Numbered from the stretch's first letter, positions 20,214-30,347 are shown. The stretch is DNA of 64,000 bases from Burkholderia thailandensis E264 (GCF_000012365.1 NC_007651.1:1860001-1924000), one strand, 5' to 3'. The notes: generated from the letters alone by a model not told the origin. Numbers and translations: made by a program.

Positions 20214-20834
20214 TCACTTCGGCGCGCGCACCGCGCTCTTCGGCCGGAACGCCGCGCATACGGCCGGATTCGTCTGCGCGTACGGGCCGCCGATCAGATC
20301 GATGCAATACGGCACCGCAGCAAAAATGCCCGGCACCTCGACGTTGCCGTCGTCGCCGCGCAGCCCTTCGAGCGTTTCCTTGATCGATTTCGGCTGGCCG
20401 GGCAGATTCACGATCAGCGCTGCGTGATCCGCGGTTTCGCGAATCACCGCGACCTGCCGCGACAGGATCGCGGTCGGCACGAAGTTCAGGCTGATCTGCC
20501 GCATCTGCTCGCCGAAGCCCGGCATTTCCTTCGTCGCCACGGCGAGCGTCGCCTCGGGCGTCACGTCGCGGCGCGCGGGGCCGGTGCCGCCCGTCGTCAG
20601 CACGAGGTCGCAGCCGACCGTGTCGACGAGCTCGACGAGCGTCGCCGAGATCGTCGGCGCGTCGTCCTGGATGAGCCGCGTCTCGGCGCGCCACGGCGAC
20701 GCGAGCGCCGCTGCGAGCCATTCGGAGAGCGCCGGAATGCCCTTGTCCTCGTAGACGCCGCTGCTTGCGCGGTCGCTGATCGACACGAGGCCGATCACGA
20801 GTTCGTCGGGGCGGTTACGCTTCGTCGTCGTCAT
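20214..20834 (-). CDS. mogA: Molybdopterin adenylyltransferase MogA
   Basis: Adenylates molybdopterin before metal insertion in molybdenum cofactor synthesis. 206 aa. Family blocks: [20 protein letters not shown], the substrate-binding [17 protein letters not shown], and [17 protein letters not shown]. Its first 20 bases overlap the end of darP, so it is the second gene of a two-gene unit. The other molybdenum genes (moeA, mobA, moaA) are about 32 kb away in this window. Confidence 0.95.
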   Translation of the reverse strand: MTTTKRNRPDELVIGLVSISDRASSGVYEDKGIPALSEWLAAALASPWRAETRLIQDDAPTISATLVELVDTVGCDLVLTTGGTGPARRDVTPEATLAVATKEMPGFGEQMRQISLNFVPTAILSRQVAVIRETADHAALIVNLPGQPKSIKETLEGLRGDDGNVEVPGIFAAVPYCIDLIGGPYAQTNPAVCAAFRPKSAVRAPK

Positions 20835-21423
20835 CGTCGGACTCCGGTGAGTGCTCGGGCGCGTCGCTTGCGTCGCCCGCCGCGCCGCTCGCCGACTTGA
20901 TCCACTGGAACAGCTCGCGGAAGTAGCGCGGCGGCTTGCCTTGCTGCGCTTCCCGGCGTGCGTTGCGGATCAGCGTGCGGCCTTCCTGCACGTCGGCCGA
21001 CGGATGCTCGCGGATGAACGCGGTCAGCGCTTCGTCGTTCGCGAGCAGTTGCTCGCGCGTGCGCTCGATCCAGTGCAGGCGCGCCGTCTCGGCCTTGTTC
21101 ACGCCGCGCTGCGCATCGAGCGCCGCGCGCAGCGCGGCCGTCTCGTCTGCGGTGAGCGAGCGCATCACGCGCCCGACGTACTGAATCTGGCGGCGCTTGC
21201 CTTCGTGATCGGTGATGCGGCGCGCCTCGCGCACGGCGTCGGCGAGATCTTCCGGCATCGGCATGCGCTTGAACGCGTCCTTCGGCAGCTCGACGAGGGC
21301 GGCGCCCAGTTCCTGCAGCGCGTGCATGTCGCGCTTCAACTGGGACTTGCTGGGGCGATCGTAGCCGTGGTCGGCGTCTTCGCCGGCGTGTTCGATCGGT
21401 TGGATGCGGGTTTTGCGTGTCAT
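20815..21423 (-). CDS. darP: Ribosome-associated protein DarP/YjgA (DUF615)
   Basis: A protein of 202 aa that in E. coli promotes late 50S subunit maturation. Conserved [39 protein letters not shown] and [13 protein letters not shown] are diagnostic. The C-terminus ends in a highly acidic tail (SDDDDDEA) encoded partly by DNA shared with the start of mogA. MTRKTRIQ at 21423 is taken as the start; an ATG three codons upstream (21432) is equally possible. Confidence 0.92.
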   Translation of the reverse strand: MTRKTRIQPIEHAGEDADHGYDRPSKSQLKRDMHALQELGAALVELPKDAFKRMPMPEDLADAVREARRITDHEGKRRQIQYVGRVMRSLTADETAALRAALDAQRGVNKAETARLHWIERTREQLLANDEALTAFIREHPSADVQEGRTLIRNARREAQQGKPPRYFRELFQWIKSASGAAGDASDAPEHSPESDDDDDEA

Positions 21424-21557
21424 GGGCGGCATTGTATCGCGCCGGACACCGCGCGGCCGCGCGGGCGCGCGTCGCCCGCGCCGGACCTTGCTATGATCGC
21501 GGGATACGCACATTTCGAAACATGCGGGCGACCCGCCCGTTACCGGATACCACGACG

Positions 21558-22928
21558 ATGGCTGCAAACCTCGACGCCCAGGCGCACTATTTTCCGCACA
21601 CGCAAGACGAACTGAAGGCAATCGCGACGGACATCCTCCGGCACGCGAAGGCGCTCGGCGCGACCGACGCCGCGACCGAAATCTCCGAGGGCGACGGCCT
21701 GTCGGTGTCGGTGCGGCGCGGCGAAGTCGAGACGATCGAGCACAATCGCGACAAGACGGTCGGCGTGACCGTCTTCATCGGCAAGAAGCGCGGCAATGCG
21801 AGCACGTCGGATTTCTCGCCCGCGGCGCTGAAGGACACGGTCGCGGCCGCGTACAACATCGCGCGCTTCACGGCCGAGGACGACGCGGCGGGGCTCGCCG
21901 AAGCCGAGCTGCTCGAAACCGATCCGCGCGACCTGGACCTATATCACCCGTGGCGCCTGTCGGCCGACGATGCGGTCGACCTCGCGCGCCGCGCGGAGGA
22001 TGCCGCATTCGCGGTGAGCCCGCAAATCCGCAATTCGGAGGGAGCGAGCGTATCCGCGCAGCATTCGCAGTTCGTGCTCGCGACGACGCGCGGCTTTCTC
22101 GCCGGCTATCCGTACTCGCGCCACTACATCGCGTGCGCGCCGATCGCGGGCAGCGGCCGCCACATGCAGCGCGACGACTGGTACACGTCGAAGCGCCGCG
22201 CGGACGAACTCGCGTCGCCCGAATCGGTCGGCCGCTATGCGGCGCAACGCGCGCTCGCGCGAATGGGCGCGCGCCGCCTCGACACGCGCAAGGTGCCCGT
22301 GCTGTTCGAGGCGCCGCTCGCGGCGGGCCTGCTCGGCGCGTTCGTGCAGGCGGTGAGCGGCGGCGCGCTGTATCGGAAGACGTCGTTCCTGGTCGACAGC
22401 CTCGGCAAGGAGGTGTTCGCGCCGCACGTGCAGATCGTCGAGGACCCGCACGTGCCGCGCGCGATGGGCAGCGCGCCGTTCGACGAGGAGGGCGTGCGCA
22501 CGCATGCGCGCAGCGTCGTCAAGGACGGCGTGGTCGAGGGCTATTTCCTGTCGACGTATTCGGCGCGCAAGCTCGGCACGCAGACGACCGGCAACGCGGG
22601 CGGCTCGCACAACATCGCGCTCAGGAGCGCGCTCACGAATCCCGCCGACGACTTCGACGCGATGCTCAAGAAGCTCGGCACGGGTCTTTTGCTGACCGAG
22701 CTGATGGGGCAGGGCGTCAACTACGTGACGGGCGACTATTCGCGCGGCGCGGCGGGCTTCTGGGTCGAGAACGGCGAGATCCAGTATCCGGTCGAGGAGA
22801 TCACGGTGGCGAGCACGCTGCAGGAGATGTTCCGCCACATCGTCGCGATCGGCGCGGACTCGATCGTGCGCGGCACGAAGGAAACGGGGTCGGTGCTGAT
22901 CGAGCAGATGACGATCGCGGGGCAGTGA
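21558..22928 (+). CDS. pmbA: Metalloprotease PmbA/TldE
   Basis: TldE subunit (456 aa) of the TldD/TldE zinc protease that trims modified peptides such as microcins and degrades CcdA in E. coli. Blocks [49 protein letters not shown] and [20 protein letters not shown] are family hallmarks. TldE lacks the HExxxH of TldD, as here. The start ATG at 21558 is the first after a run of non-conserved sequence. It is divergent from darP. Confidence 0.95.
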   Translation: MAANLDAQAHYFPHTQDELKAIATDILRHAKALGATDAATEISEGDGLSVSVRRGEVETIEHNRDKTVGVTVFIGKKRGNASTSDFSPAALKDTVAAAYNIARFTAEDDAAGLAEAELLETDPRDLDLYHPWRLSADDAVDLARRAEDAAFAVSPQIRNSEGASVSAQHSQFVLATTRGFLAGYPYSRHYIACAPIAGSGRHMQRDDWYTSKRRADELASPESVGRYAAQRALARMGARRLDTRKVPVLFEAPLAAGLLGAFVQAVSGGALYRKTSFLVDSLGKEVFAPHVQIVEDPHVPRAMGSAPFDEEGVRTHARSVVKDGVVEGYFLSTYSARKLGTQTTGNAGGSHNIALRSALTNPADDFDAMLKKLGTGLLLTELMGQGVNYVTGDYSRGAAGFWVENGEIQYPVEEITVASTLQEMFRHIVAIGADSIVRGTKETGSVLIEQMTIAGQ

Positions 22929-22961
22929 ACGCGGCGATCGTTTCGATCGCGCAAAAGCAAG

Positions 22962-22989
22962 AGGCGCCGCGGCGAGCGGCGCCTTTTTT
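22962..22989 (+). terminator. Terminator after pmbA
   Basis: Stem AGGCGCCGC / GCGGCGCCT with loop GGCGA, followed by TTTTT. It separates pmbA from the convergent folA. Confidence 0.9.
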
Positions 22990-23036
22990 GTGTCGTCGCG
23001 CGGGAGCCCGCGATATCGCGCGCGGGCTCGCGTCCG

Positions 23037-23540
23037 TCAGGCGGCGCGCTTGCGACGGTAGACGACGAACGCGTATGCGAAATCGTTCGGCGGGGCCGCG
23101 CGATGCGCATCGCGCGACACGGCTTCCCACTGCGCGGGATCGGGCGCGGGAAACGACGCGTCGCCTTCGAAATCCTGATCGATCTCGGTGACGATCAGCT
23201 TGTCCGCATGGCGCAGGCCCTCCGCGTACAGTTGCGCGCCGCCGATCAGGAACGCTTCGGCCGCGCCGTCGCGCTCGGCGAGCGCGAGCGCGTCGCCGAG
23301 CGACGTGGCCGTGTCGCAGCCGTCGAAGCGTCGCGCGGCGTCGCGCGTGACGACGATGTTGCGGCGGCCGGGCAGCGGCCGGCCGATCGACTCGTGCGTC
23401 TTGCGGCCCATCACGATCGGCGCGCCCATCGTCGTGCGCTTGAAGAACGCGAGGTCCTCGGGGAGTTTCCACGGAAGCCGGTTGTCGCGGCCGATCACGC
23501 CATTGCGGGCGCGCGCGACGATCAGGGTCAGCGTCGTCAT
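23037..23540 (-). CDS. folA: Dihydrofolate reductase
   Basis: NADPH-dependent reduction of dihydrofolate to tetrahydrofolate; target of trimethoprim. 167 aa. Visible: N-terminal [20 protein letters not shown], substrate-binding [39 protein letters not shown] and the NADPH motif FLIGGAQLY. The MTTLTL start is conventional. thyA, its metabolic partner, is 5.8 kb away on the opposite strand, separated by the VpsR-like region. Confidence 0.96.
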
Positions 23541-23708
23541 GACGGGAAGAAAAAGATGCCGGAAGGGCACGATTCTACCGGATCGCGCCGCACGCGCCCG
23601 CGCGCGTCGTGCTTCGCGCCGGTTCGGAATACGCGTTCTCGCGCGCCTTGCGGCGATCGACGCTTGATGCGCCCTGCGCCGACGCTTCGCGCACACGCCG
23701 CCCGCACT

Positions 23709-25169
23709 TCACGTGGGCTCGGCTTCGTCGTCCGGATCGCTCGCGCCCGTGCGATGCGTGCCCCATGACAACTCGCGCAGGCCGTGCGACACCATCAGCC
23801 GATACAGCGTCGCGCGAGACACCCCGAGCTCCGCCGCCGCTTCGGTCAGGCGATTGCGATGCCGCAGCAGCGACGCCTCGATCGTCCGGCGCTCGGCGCG
23901 CTCGCGCGCCTCGGCGAGCGTCGTCGCCTGGCGGGCGGCGAACGGCGCGAGATCGAGATCGGCGGCCGACAGATGCCGGCTGTCCGACATCACGATCGCG
24001 CGCCGAATCCGGTTGATCAGCTCGCGCACGTTGCCGGGCCACTGATAGTTGTACATCGCTTCGATCGCGCACGACGTGAAACCGTGGATGCGGCGTGCGC
24101 CGTCGCTTCTGAACCGATGCAGGATGTGATGCGCGAGGATTTCGATGTCCTTGTCGCGCGCGCGCAGCGGCGGCTCCTCGAGCTTCAGCACGCACAGCCG
24201 GTGGTACAGGTCTTCGCGAAAGCGGCCTTCGCGCATCGCCGCGTCGAGATCGACATGCGTCGCGGAGATGATCCTCACGTCGACCGGGATCGACTCGTGC
24301 CCGCCGAGCCGCTCGATCTTGCCTTCCTGCAGGAAGCGCAGCATGCTCGCCTGGCTTTCGAGCGGCATGTCGCCGATTTCGTCCAGAAACAGCGTGCCGC
24401 CGTCCGCCGATTCGACGCGGCCGATCTTGCGCTGGCTCGCGCCCGTGAATGCGCCGCGCTCGTAGCCGAACAGTTCGGACTGCAGCAGATGATTCGGAAT
24501 CGCGCCGCAGTTGATCGCGACGAACGGCGCCTTGCGGCGCTCGGAGCGCTCGTGAATCGCGAGCGCGGTCAGCTCCTTGCCGGTGCCGGATTCGCCGGAG
24601 ATGAACACGGTCGCGTCGGTCGCGGCGACCTTGCGGATCATCCGGAACAGCTGCTGCATCGCGTCGCACGCGCCGACCATTTCGTCGCCGGTTTCGGTGG
24701 CGCCCGCCATGAGGTCGAGATCGCACAGCGCGACCATCCCGTAGGCGTGGCCCACGAGATAATCGATCGTCTCGTGCGGCGGCAGGCCCGGCATGTAATC
24801 GAAACAGTACTGGCGAATCAGCCGGCGCACGTCGGGATCGTTGATGCGCGCGTCGCCGGCGAGCGCGATCCAGCCGACCTGCTGCTGGCGCAACACCGCC
24901 TCGAGCGTCGGCAGCTCACGCGGCGCGAAGCCGTCGAGATCGGCGATGCCCGCCTGCGGCTGATCCGGCTTCACGCGCCGCGCCGCTTCGTGCGCGGAGC
25001 GCGCGACATGCACGTTCCAGCGTCGCGCGCGCAGATGCTCGACGAGCGTCGTGTCGGGCGTGCGCGACAGGTAGACGAGCTGGCGCGCGGCCGCGTCGGC
25101 GGGGGACGCGGTGCGCTGCCCGGCGTGGCCGGGCGGTGCGCAATCGGAGGGAAAGCGGAAGTCGGGCAC
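23709..25169 (-). CDS. VpsR-like sigma-54-dependent regulator (copy 1)
   Basis: A 486-aa enhancer-binding protein. The N-terminal domain (about residues 30-155; QLVYLSRTPDTTLVEHLR to [13 protein letters not shown]) looks like a receiver-type fold without a convincing phosphorylation site, as in VpsR of Vibrio. The AAA+ domain has Walker A GESGTGKE, the sigma-54 contact loop GAFTGA, Walker [12 protein letters not shown] and an arginine-finger region. A Fis-type helix-turn-helix ends it (EAAAELGVSRATLYRLM). A GTG start at 25169 preceded by GAGGTG is chosen, since upstream sequence is unlike protein. VpsR and the Burkholderia protein BerB bind c-di-GMP and control biofilm genes; that role here is inference. 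Close paralogue at 27851. Confidence 0.85.
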   Translation of the reverse strand: MPDFRFPSDCAPPGHAGQRTASPADAAARQLVYLSRTPDTTLVEHLRARRWNVHVARSAHEAARRVKPDQPQAGIADLDGFAPRELPTLEAVLRQQQVGWIALAGDARINDPDVRRLIRQYCFDYMPGLPPHETIDYLVGHAYGMVALCDLDLMAGATETGDEMVGACDAMQQLFRMIRKVAATDATVFISGESGTGKELTALAIHERSERRKAPFVAINCGAIPNHLLQSELFGYERGAFTGASQRKIGRVESADGGTLFLDEIGDMPLESQASMLRFLQEGKIERLGGHESIPVDVRIISATHVDLDAAMREGRFREDLYHRLCVLKLEEPPLRARDKDIEILAHHILHRFRSDGARRIHGFTSCAIEAMYNYQWPGNVRELINRIRRAIVMSDSRHLSAADLDLAPFAARQATTLAEARERAERRTIEASLLRHRNRLTEAAAELGVSRATLYRLMVSHGLRELSWGTHRTGASDPDDEAEPT

Positions 25170-25940
25170 GATGCACCTCAGCTGGAATGTTGTTCGGAAC
25201 GTGTCGGGGGCAGGCGCGCCGAGCGCGGCGCGCGGCGTGCAATGTTCGGTGTGCGGGGCGCGAGCGCCGCGGGCGTCGTCGCGTGGCGCGCGTCGTTGGC
25301 GCGACCGATGCGGGAGGACGGCGGGGATGCCGGGCGGCCGGCGTGCGGTGTCGGTGTTGCTGCGACGCATGTGCGCTCTTCCGGGGCGGGGGCAGGGCAC
25401 GGCGATGCGCGCGACACGCGTTGCGCGATGCGCGAGGAACGTCGGCGCGTCGGCGGCGTCGTGTCGCTGGAGGCGGCCGCGCGGCGTCGCGGTCGAACTT
25501 GTTCGGCCGGACATCGATGCGGCGATCGCGAACGCGCGCGCACCGCGCGCGAACGCAGCGGCGGGCCGAGCGAACGTCGGCGCGATTTCCCAGGACATCT
25601 GGTCCCCCCGTTGCGCGCCGCGAACGCGACGACGCAATGCGCTTTCCCCGTCAAGAGCCGTCGACGGCTGCGCTTTAGCGCGGCGACGGCGAATGGTTAT
25701 CCTGCCTTGCGCCGGCATCGCCGGCGGTCTTCGTTTCGATGGTGCCGCTTGCGCGTGCCGCCGCGCGGCGCGTGCTCGACGCGGCGGGCGCGCCCGCTCG
25801 TCGCCGCTTGAAAAGCATCCGCGACCACGCGACACGCCGCGGTGCCGTCGACATCACGCACATCGCGCGCGCGTCGTCGCTCGCATGTCGATGCCGACGT
25901 ATTCGCGACCGGCGACGCGCGTGCGGCCCGATGCGCGTCG

Positions 25941-25967
25941 CATTGACCGCATTGACCGCATTGGCCG
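25941..25967. repeat. Three tandem copies of a 9-bp unit
   Basis: CATTGACCG occurs twice followed by CATTGGCCG with one change. The unit length is a multiple of three but the surrounding frame is not a supported gene. Copy number is a candidate for strain variation. Confidence 0.8.
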
Positions 25968-26389
25968 CACGTGCTGCGCGAACGGCCGGGCATGGTCGAA
26001 ATTCGCCGCGCATCGGCGCTTGCCGCCGCATCGCCGACGCGATCGGCGAGTACGCGCCCGCGCGTCAGGGCGGTGCGCGGCGCGGCGGGCGTCGCGCCGC
26101 GCGAAACGCCGCGGCGCGGCAAGGCGCTCGCGGAACCGGTTGCCGGCGCAAGCTTCGCCGCTGCAACGCGCGGGCATTTCGCCGCCGTGCTGCGGCACGC
26201 GTGGATTCTGTTGTCAAAAAGAGTGCCCGCCGGGGGACGGAGCACCAAAACGTTCGCCGTTGCATGAACGGCTCCGGCTATCTGGACGACTTGGACGATT
26301 CCGATGACATGCGCGAGCGCGTCGCCGTGGCGCAATGCTCGCTGCATGTCATGCCCCCCCGCCGGCTGTCCCAGACTTCCGTGTTTGGG

Positions 26390-26423
26390 GGCCGCCTCGG
26401 ATAGTTCGCTATCCGAGGCGGCC
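26390..26423. repeat. Perfect 15-bp inverted repeat with TTCG loop
   Basis: Arms GGCCGCCTCGGATAG and CTATCCGAGGCGGCC enclose TTCG. As RNA this would be a very stable hairpin capped by a UUCG-type tetraloop (closing pair G-C, not the optimal C-G). No T run follows on either strand, so it is not a standard terminator. It may be part of a structured RNA or a protein-binding dyad. Confidence 0.75.
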
Positions 26424-26951
26424 TCCGCTTCCGCGCGCAGCGCGAGGATCGTGCCGCTGCGGCGCTGAAGACCTGCTGTGCCCGCGCGTCGACGCGCGAG
26501 CGGCGAGCCCGACGGGTTCGCCGATGCGATCCACCCGGCGACCGCCGTCGCGTGCGAAGCGCGGCGCCGAGCGGGACGGATGGACGTGCGTGAATGCTCC
26601 GATTCGGAAAGATGCGGGATGCCTGCGAACCGTGCGTCGAGCGCGGGTACACGGTGCATCGGCGCACGCGCGGTCCGTGCGTCGAGATCGTCGCGATCGT
26701 CGCGATTGCGGGATACGTACCGACGAGCGGCGGCGCGCGCAACCACCTCGCACACGTTCGCCGTGCTGCATGGAACCGCATCCAGGGGCCCGACGCGCAC
26801 GTTTGAGCCGGTCAAACCGGTTTGTACGGTCGGCAATGCTCGGCGCGCCCACGATTGCGAAGCGGCGGTCAGTGCGGTCATCTCATCTCCTCTTCGTCTT
26901 CGTATGGCGTGGTTGTGCCGGGCGGGGCCCGGTGATTTGCATCCGGATACG

Positions 26952-27323
26952 TCACTGCCGCGTATCGCTCACACCGTCTTCGCGAATCGTGCGCTGTGCA
27001 TCGGACGGCACGGGCAGCGGCGCGGGCGGACTGATCTCGTCCCACAGCGTCACGGCCGCGCTGTCGTCGACGAGCGGCGTCGGCGCCGCGACGGGAACGG
27101 GCATCGGCACGAGATCGCGCAGCCGTGCGAATGCGCGGGCATCGACGTTCACGAAACGTTGAGCCCGGCCGGCCGCGACGATGTGCACGAGGGGCGCGTC
27201 GACTATCCGATGCGTTTCGTCTTTGTGCGCGATCGCGACATAAGGGCACATGACGGCAAGCGATGCCGCGAATGCTGCGGCGACGGAATGCCGTCGACAG
27301 GCAAGGCAGGCTGCGATTCGCAT
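26952..27323 (-). CDS. Small exported protein of unknown function
   Basis: A 123-aa frame starting MRIAACLACRRHSVAAAFAA, an apparent signal peptide (cleavage probably near AIA-HK). GGAGAG lies five bases before the ATG, a strong ribosome site. The mature part contains VDAPLVHIVAAGRAQRFVNV and a Pro/Val-rich segment (PMPVPVAAPTP), with no recognised domain and no Cys. It lies between the two VpsR-like regulators and is read from the AT-rich gap at 27324-27850. No homologue is recognised from memory. Confidence 0.55.
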   Translation of the reverse strand: MRIAACLACRRHSVAAAFAASLAVMCPYVAIAHKDETHRIVDAPLVHIVAAGRAQRFVNVDARAFARLRDLVPMPVPVAAPTPLVDDSAAVTLWDEISPPAPLPVPSDAQRTIREDGVSDTRQ

Positions 27324-27850
27324 GACGTCTCTCCGGTTTGCCGGTGGTCGAGCGAAATGCATGCCATCGCGCGGAATCCGTTGAGCGGTCGAGCTGCGCG
27401 AATGCGCGGACGAATCAGTGCGCGGCCAAACGTGAACAAAACGTTTCAGCTTTGAAACGGGCCCTTGGGAGTACCGCTGATTCAAAAAAATACAGGATTA
27501 ATCTAATCTTCCATTCAAGCGCGTGGCGAATTAAGCGAATCAATAAACACGATCTTTCATGATTTAAGCAGAGGAATGAAATGACATTTTTTAATGCAGC
27601 CGATGCTGAAAAAAGTTGATTTAATTCATTTGCTTTGTCGCATGCTTGTCAGTACGCTGAGACAACCGAGATTCGGAAACGGGCGGACTTGACCACCGCC
27701 TTTGTTTTGAGCCAAGCGCCGATCTACGGGGAACGCAGTTCCAGTGGTAGTGAAAAATGACGAGCCGAGTCCTCCTAGCGAGTCCCGGCTCGGTTCCGTC
27801 GCACGCCTGTGCCAGGCGGCGCGACGCAAATCGATTGACTGGGTGGCGTC
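27324..27850. other. AT-rich control region between the exported protein and VpsR-like copy 2
   Basis: This is the least G+C-rich stretch of the window, notably 27480-27640 with several A and T runs. It presumably holds divergent promoters for the exported protein (minus) and regulator copy 2 (plus). I could not find a convincing -24/-12 sigma-54 promoter by eye. It also has a 12-codon frame (27581) and a weak hairpin, GGCGG / CCGCC at 27682-27700 followed by TTTGTTTT. Confidence 0.6.
27581..27619 (+). CDS. Possible 12-aa leader peptide
   Basis: ATG preceded by AGAGGAATGAA opens a short frame reading MTFFNAADAEKS and a stop. It lies in the AT-rich leader 230 bases before VpsR-like copy 2, and a weak hairpin with a T-rich tail follows at 27682-27708. 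The layout recalls attenuators, but there is no amino-acid run that would explain sensing. Chance cannot be excluded for such a short frame. Confidence 0.2.
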   Translation: MTFFNAADAEKS

Positions 27851-29236
27851 ATGGATGTTGCGGCAAGGCATCTCATCTACTATTCTCATCGTCCCGATGC
27901 GGATCTGCAGCGCTGTTTCGATCGGCATGGCTGGCAGGTCGACATCGTCGATTCGCCACGCGAGATGCGGCGCTCCGCCGCGCGCGGCGTGATTGCGGGC
28001 GGCTTGCTCGATTTTTCGTGCGGTGTCGGGGCCGCCGAATTGCGCGAGCTCGAAGCGAGTCTGAAGACGCCGAACGTCGGCTGGATCGCGATGACGAGGC
28101 GAGGGCAGATGGGCGACGACGCGGTGCGCCGCCTCGTGCGCGATTACTGCTTCGACTACGTGACGGTGCCTTACGAGTGCGAGCGCATCGTCGAGTCGGT
28201 CGGCCACGCATACGGGATGGTCACGTTGTCGGAAGGGCTCGCGCCCGCCGCCGCGACGGTGCGCAACGAAGGCGAGATGGTCGGCACCTGCGACGCGATG
28301 CTCGCGCTCTTCAAGATGATCCGCAAGGTGGCCGCGACCGACGCGCCCGTGTTCATCTCCGGCGAATCCGGCACCGGCAAGGAACTGACGGCCGTTGCGA
28401 TTCACGAGCGCTCGGCGCGCGCGAACGCGCCGTTCGTCGCGATCAATTGCGGCGCGATTCCGCCGACGCTGTTGCAGGCCGAGCTGTTCGGCTACGAGCG
28501 CGGCGCGTTCACCGGCGCGAATCAGCGCAAGATCGGCCGTATCGAAGCGGCGAACGGCGGCACGCTGTTTCTCGACGAAATCGGCGATCTGCCGTTCGAG
28601 AGCCAGGCGAGCCTGTTGCGCTTCCTGCAGGAACACAAGGTCGAGCGCGTCGGCGGGCACCAGTCGATTTCGGTCGATGTGCGGATCGTTTCCGCGACGC
28701 ATGTCGACATGCAGGTCGCGTTGCGCAACGGGCGCTTTCGCGAGGACCTGTATCACCGGCTGTGCGTGCTGAAGCTCGAGGAGCCGCCGCTGCGCGAGCG
28801 CGGCAAGGACATCGAGATCCTCGCGCGGCACATGCTCGAGCGCTTCAAGGGCGACGCGCACCGGCGGCTGCGCGGCTTCACGCCCGATGCGATCGCGGCG
28901 CTTCACAACTATGCGTGGCCGGGCAACGTGCGCGAGCTGATCAACCGGGTGCGGCGCGCAATCGTGATGTCGGAGGGGCGGATGATCAGCGCGGCCGATC
29001 TCGAACTGTCGGGGTACGCGGAAGTCGCGCCGATGTCGCTCGAGGAGGCGCGCGAGAGCGCGGAGCGGCACGCGATCGAAGTCGCGCTGCTGCGGCATCG
29101 CGGCCGGCTCGCGGACGCCGCGCGCGAGCTCGGCGTCTCGCGCGTGACGCTCTATCGCCTGCTTTGCGCATACGGGATGCGCGACGACGGCAGCACGCGC
29201 GCGAAGCGCGACGAGGATCTGCGCCGGGCCTGCTAG
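27851..29236 (+). CDS. VpsR-like sigma-54-dependent regulator (copy 2)
   Basis: A 461-aa enhancer-binding protein closely similar to the protein encoded at 23709-25169 along its full length. N-terminal receiver-like domain ([20 protein letters not shown] to [12 protein letters not shown]), AAA+ domain with [14 protein letters not shown] and [11 protein letters not shown], and a C-terminal Fis-type helix-turn-helix ([17 protein letters not shown]). The intact GAFTGA loop predicts true sigma-54 dependence, unlike Vibrio VpsR, which lacks it. The N-terminal halves of the copies differ most, suggesting different signals or affinities. thyA starts 57 bases downstream. Confidence 0.88.
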   Translation: MDVAARHLIYYSHRPDADLQRCFDRHGWQVDIVDSPREMRRSAARGVIAGGLLDFSCGVGAAELRELEASLKTPNVGWIAMTRRGQMGDDAVRRLVRDYCFDYVTVPYECERIVESVGHAYGMVTLSEGLAPAAATVRNEGEMVGTCDAMLALFKMIRKVAATDAPVFISGESGTGKELTAVAIHERSARANAPFVAINCGAIPPTLLQAELFGYERGAFTGANQRKIGRIEAANGGTLFLDEIGDLPFESQASLLRFLQEHKVERVGGHQSISVDVRIVSATHVDMQVALRNGRFREDLYHRLCVLKLEEPPLRERGKDIEILARHMLERFKGDAHRRLRGFTPDAIAALHNYAWPGNVRELINRVRRAIVMSEGRMISAADLELSGYAEVAPMSLEEARESAERHAIEVALLRHRGRLADAARELGVSRVTLYRLLCAYGMRDDGSTRAKRDEDLRRAC

Positions 29237-29292
29237 CGCGGGCCTTGCTAGAATGGCGGGCACGGCCGCTTTTCGCGGCCGGAGGAACCCGC

Positions 29293-30264
29293 ATGAAACA
29301 GTATCTCGATCTCGTTCGCACCATTCTCGACACCGGCACCTGGCAGAGCAACCGCACGGGCATCCGCACGATCGGCATCCCGGGCGCGATGCTGCGCTTC
29401 GATCTGCAACAGGGCTTTCCCGCCGTGACGACGAAGAAGCTCGCGTTCAAGTCGGCGATCGGCGAGCTCGTCGGCTTCCTGCGCGCGACGCGCAGCGCGG
29501 CGGAGTTTCGCGCGCTCGGCTGCAAGGTGTGGGACGCGAATGCGAATGAGAACGCGCAGTGGCTCGCGAATCCGTATCGCCGCGGCGCCGACGATCTCGG
29601 CGACGTGTACGGCGTCCAATGGCGGCGCTGGCCGGGCTACAAGGTGCTCGACGCGCACGCCGACGCGCAGATCGCCGATGCGACTTCGCGCGGCTTTCGC
29701 ATCGTCGCGCGCTTCGAGGAGGGCGGCGCGGACAAGGTGCTGCTCCACAAGGCGATCGATCAACTGCGCGATTGCCTCGACACGATCGTGCGCGATCCGT
29801 CGAGCCGGCGCATCCTGTTCCACGGCTGGAATCCCGCGGTGCTCGACGAGATCGCGCTGCCCGCATGCCATCTGCTGTATCAGTTCCTGCCGAACGTCGA
29901 GCGGCGCGAAATCTCGCTGTGCCTGTACATCCGCAGCAACGACGTCGGACTCGGCACGCCGTTCAATCTCGCCGAAGGCGCGGCGCTCCTCACGCTCGTC
30001 GGCCGGCTGACGGGCTACTCGCCGCGCTGGTTCACGTACTTTATCGGCGATGCGCACATCTACGAGAATCAGCTCGACATGCTCAAGCAGCAACTCGAGC
30101 GCGAGCCGTTCGAGAGTCCGCGGCTCGAGCTTGCCGAGCGCGTGCCCGATTACGCGAAGACGGGCAAGTACGAGCCGCAATGGCTCGAACGCGTCGAGCC
30201 GTCGGATTTCACGCTCGTCGGCTATCGCCATCATGAACCGCTGAGCGCGCCGATGGCCGTCTGA
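29293..30264 (+). CDS. thyA: Thymidylate synthase
   Basis: Converts dUMP to dTMP using methylene-tetrahydrofolate, giving dihydrofolate that FolA recycles. 323 aa, a longer form than E. coli ThyA (264 aa). Visible: [31 protein letters not shown], and the catalytic Cys192 in [11 protein letters not shown]; the residue before Cys is Ala where many ThyA have Pro. [19 protein letters not shown] and [17 protein letters not shown] follow. GGAGGAA precedes the ATG. Confidence 0.96.
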   Translation: MKQYLDLVRTILDTGTWQSNRTGIRTIGIPGAMLRFDLQQGFPAVTTKKLAFKSAIGELVGFLRATRSAAEFRALGCKVWDANANENAQWLANPYRRGADDLGDVYGVQWRRWPGYKVLDAHADAQIADATSRGFRIVARFEEGGADKVLLHKAIDQLRDCLDTIVRDPSSRRILFHGWNPAVLDEIALPACHLLYQFLPNVERREISLCLYIRSNDVGLGTPFNLAEGAALLTLVGRLTGYSPRWFTYFIGDAHIYENQLDMLKQQLEREPFESPRLELAERVPDYAKTGKYEPQWLERVEPSDFTLVGYRHHEPLSAPMAV

Positions 30265-30295
30265 ACGACGCGCGGCCCGTCTCGATCGATCCATG

Positions 30296-30322
30296 AAAAA
30301 CCCGCGAATTCGCGGGTTTTTT
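30296..30322. terminator. Bidirectional terminator between thyA and the DUF6600 gene
   Basis: A-run, perfect stem CCCGCG / CGCGGG with AATT at the centre, then a T run. The symmetry suits termination from both convergent genes. Confidence 0.92.
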
Positions 30323-30347
30323 CGTTGATGCGGCGAGTGCGGTGCGC

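Larger units (their letters stand above)
25170..26951. other. 1.8-kb region without a convincing gene
   Basis: Open frames exist on both strands but none shows a recognisable domain; most are Arg/Ala/Ser-rich shadows. One minus-strand frame (26881 to 25697) has a good AGGAG ribosome site but unfamiliar content. The stretch holds a 9-bp tandem repeat (25941-25967), a 15-bp TTCG-loop hairpin (26390-26423), a seven-C run (26354-26360) and a 12-bp palindrome CAAACCGGTTTG (26813-26824). It could carry long leaders or small RNAs for the flanking regulators, or be decayed sequence. Confidence 0.5.
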
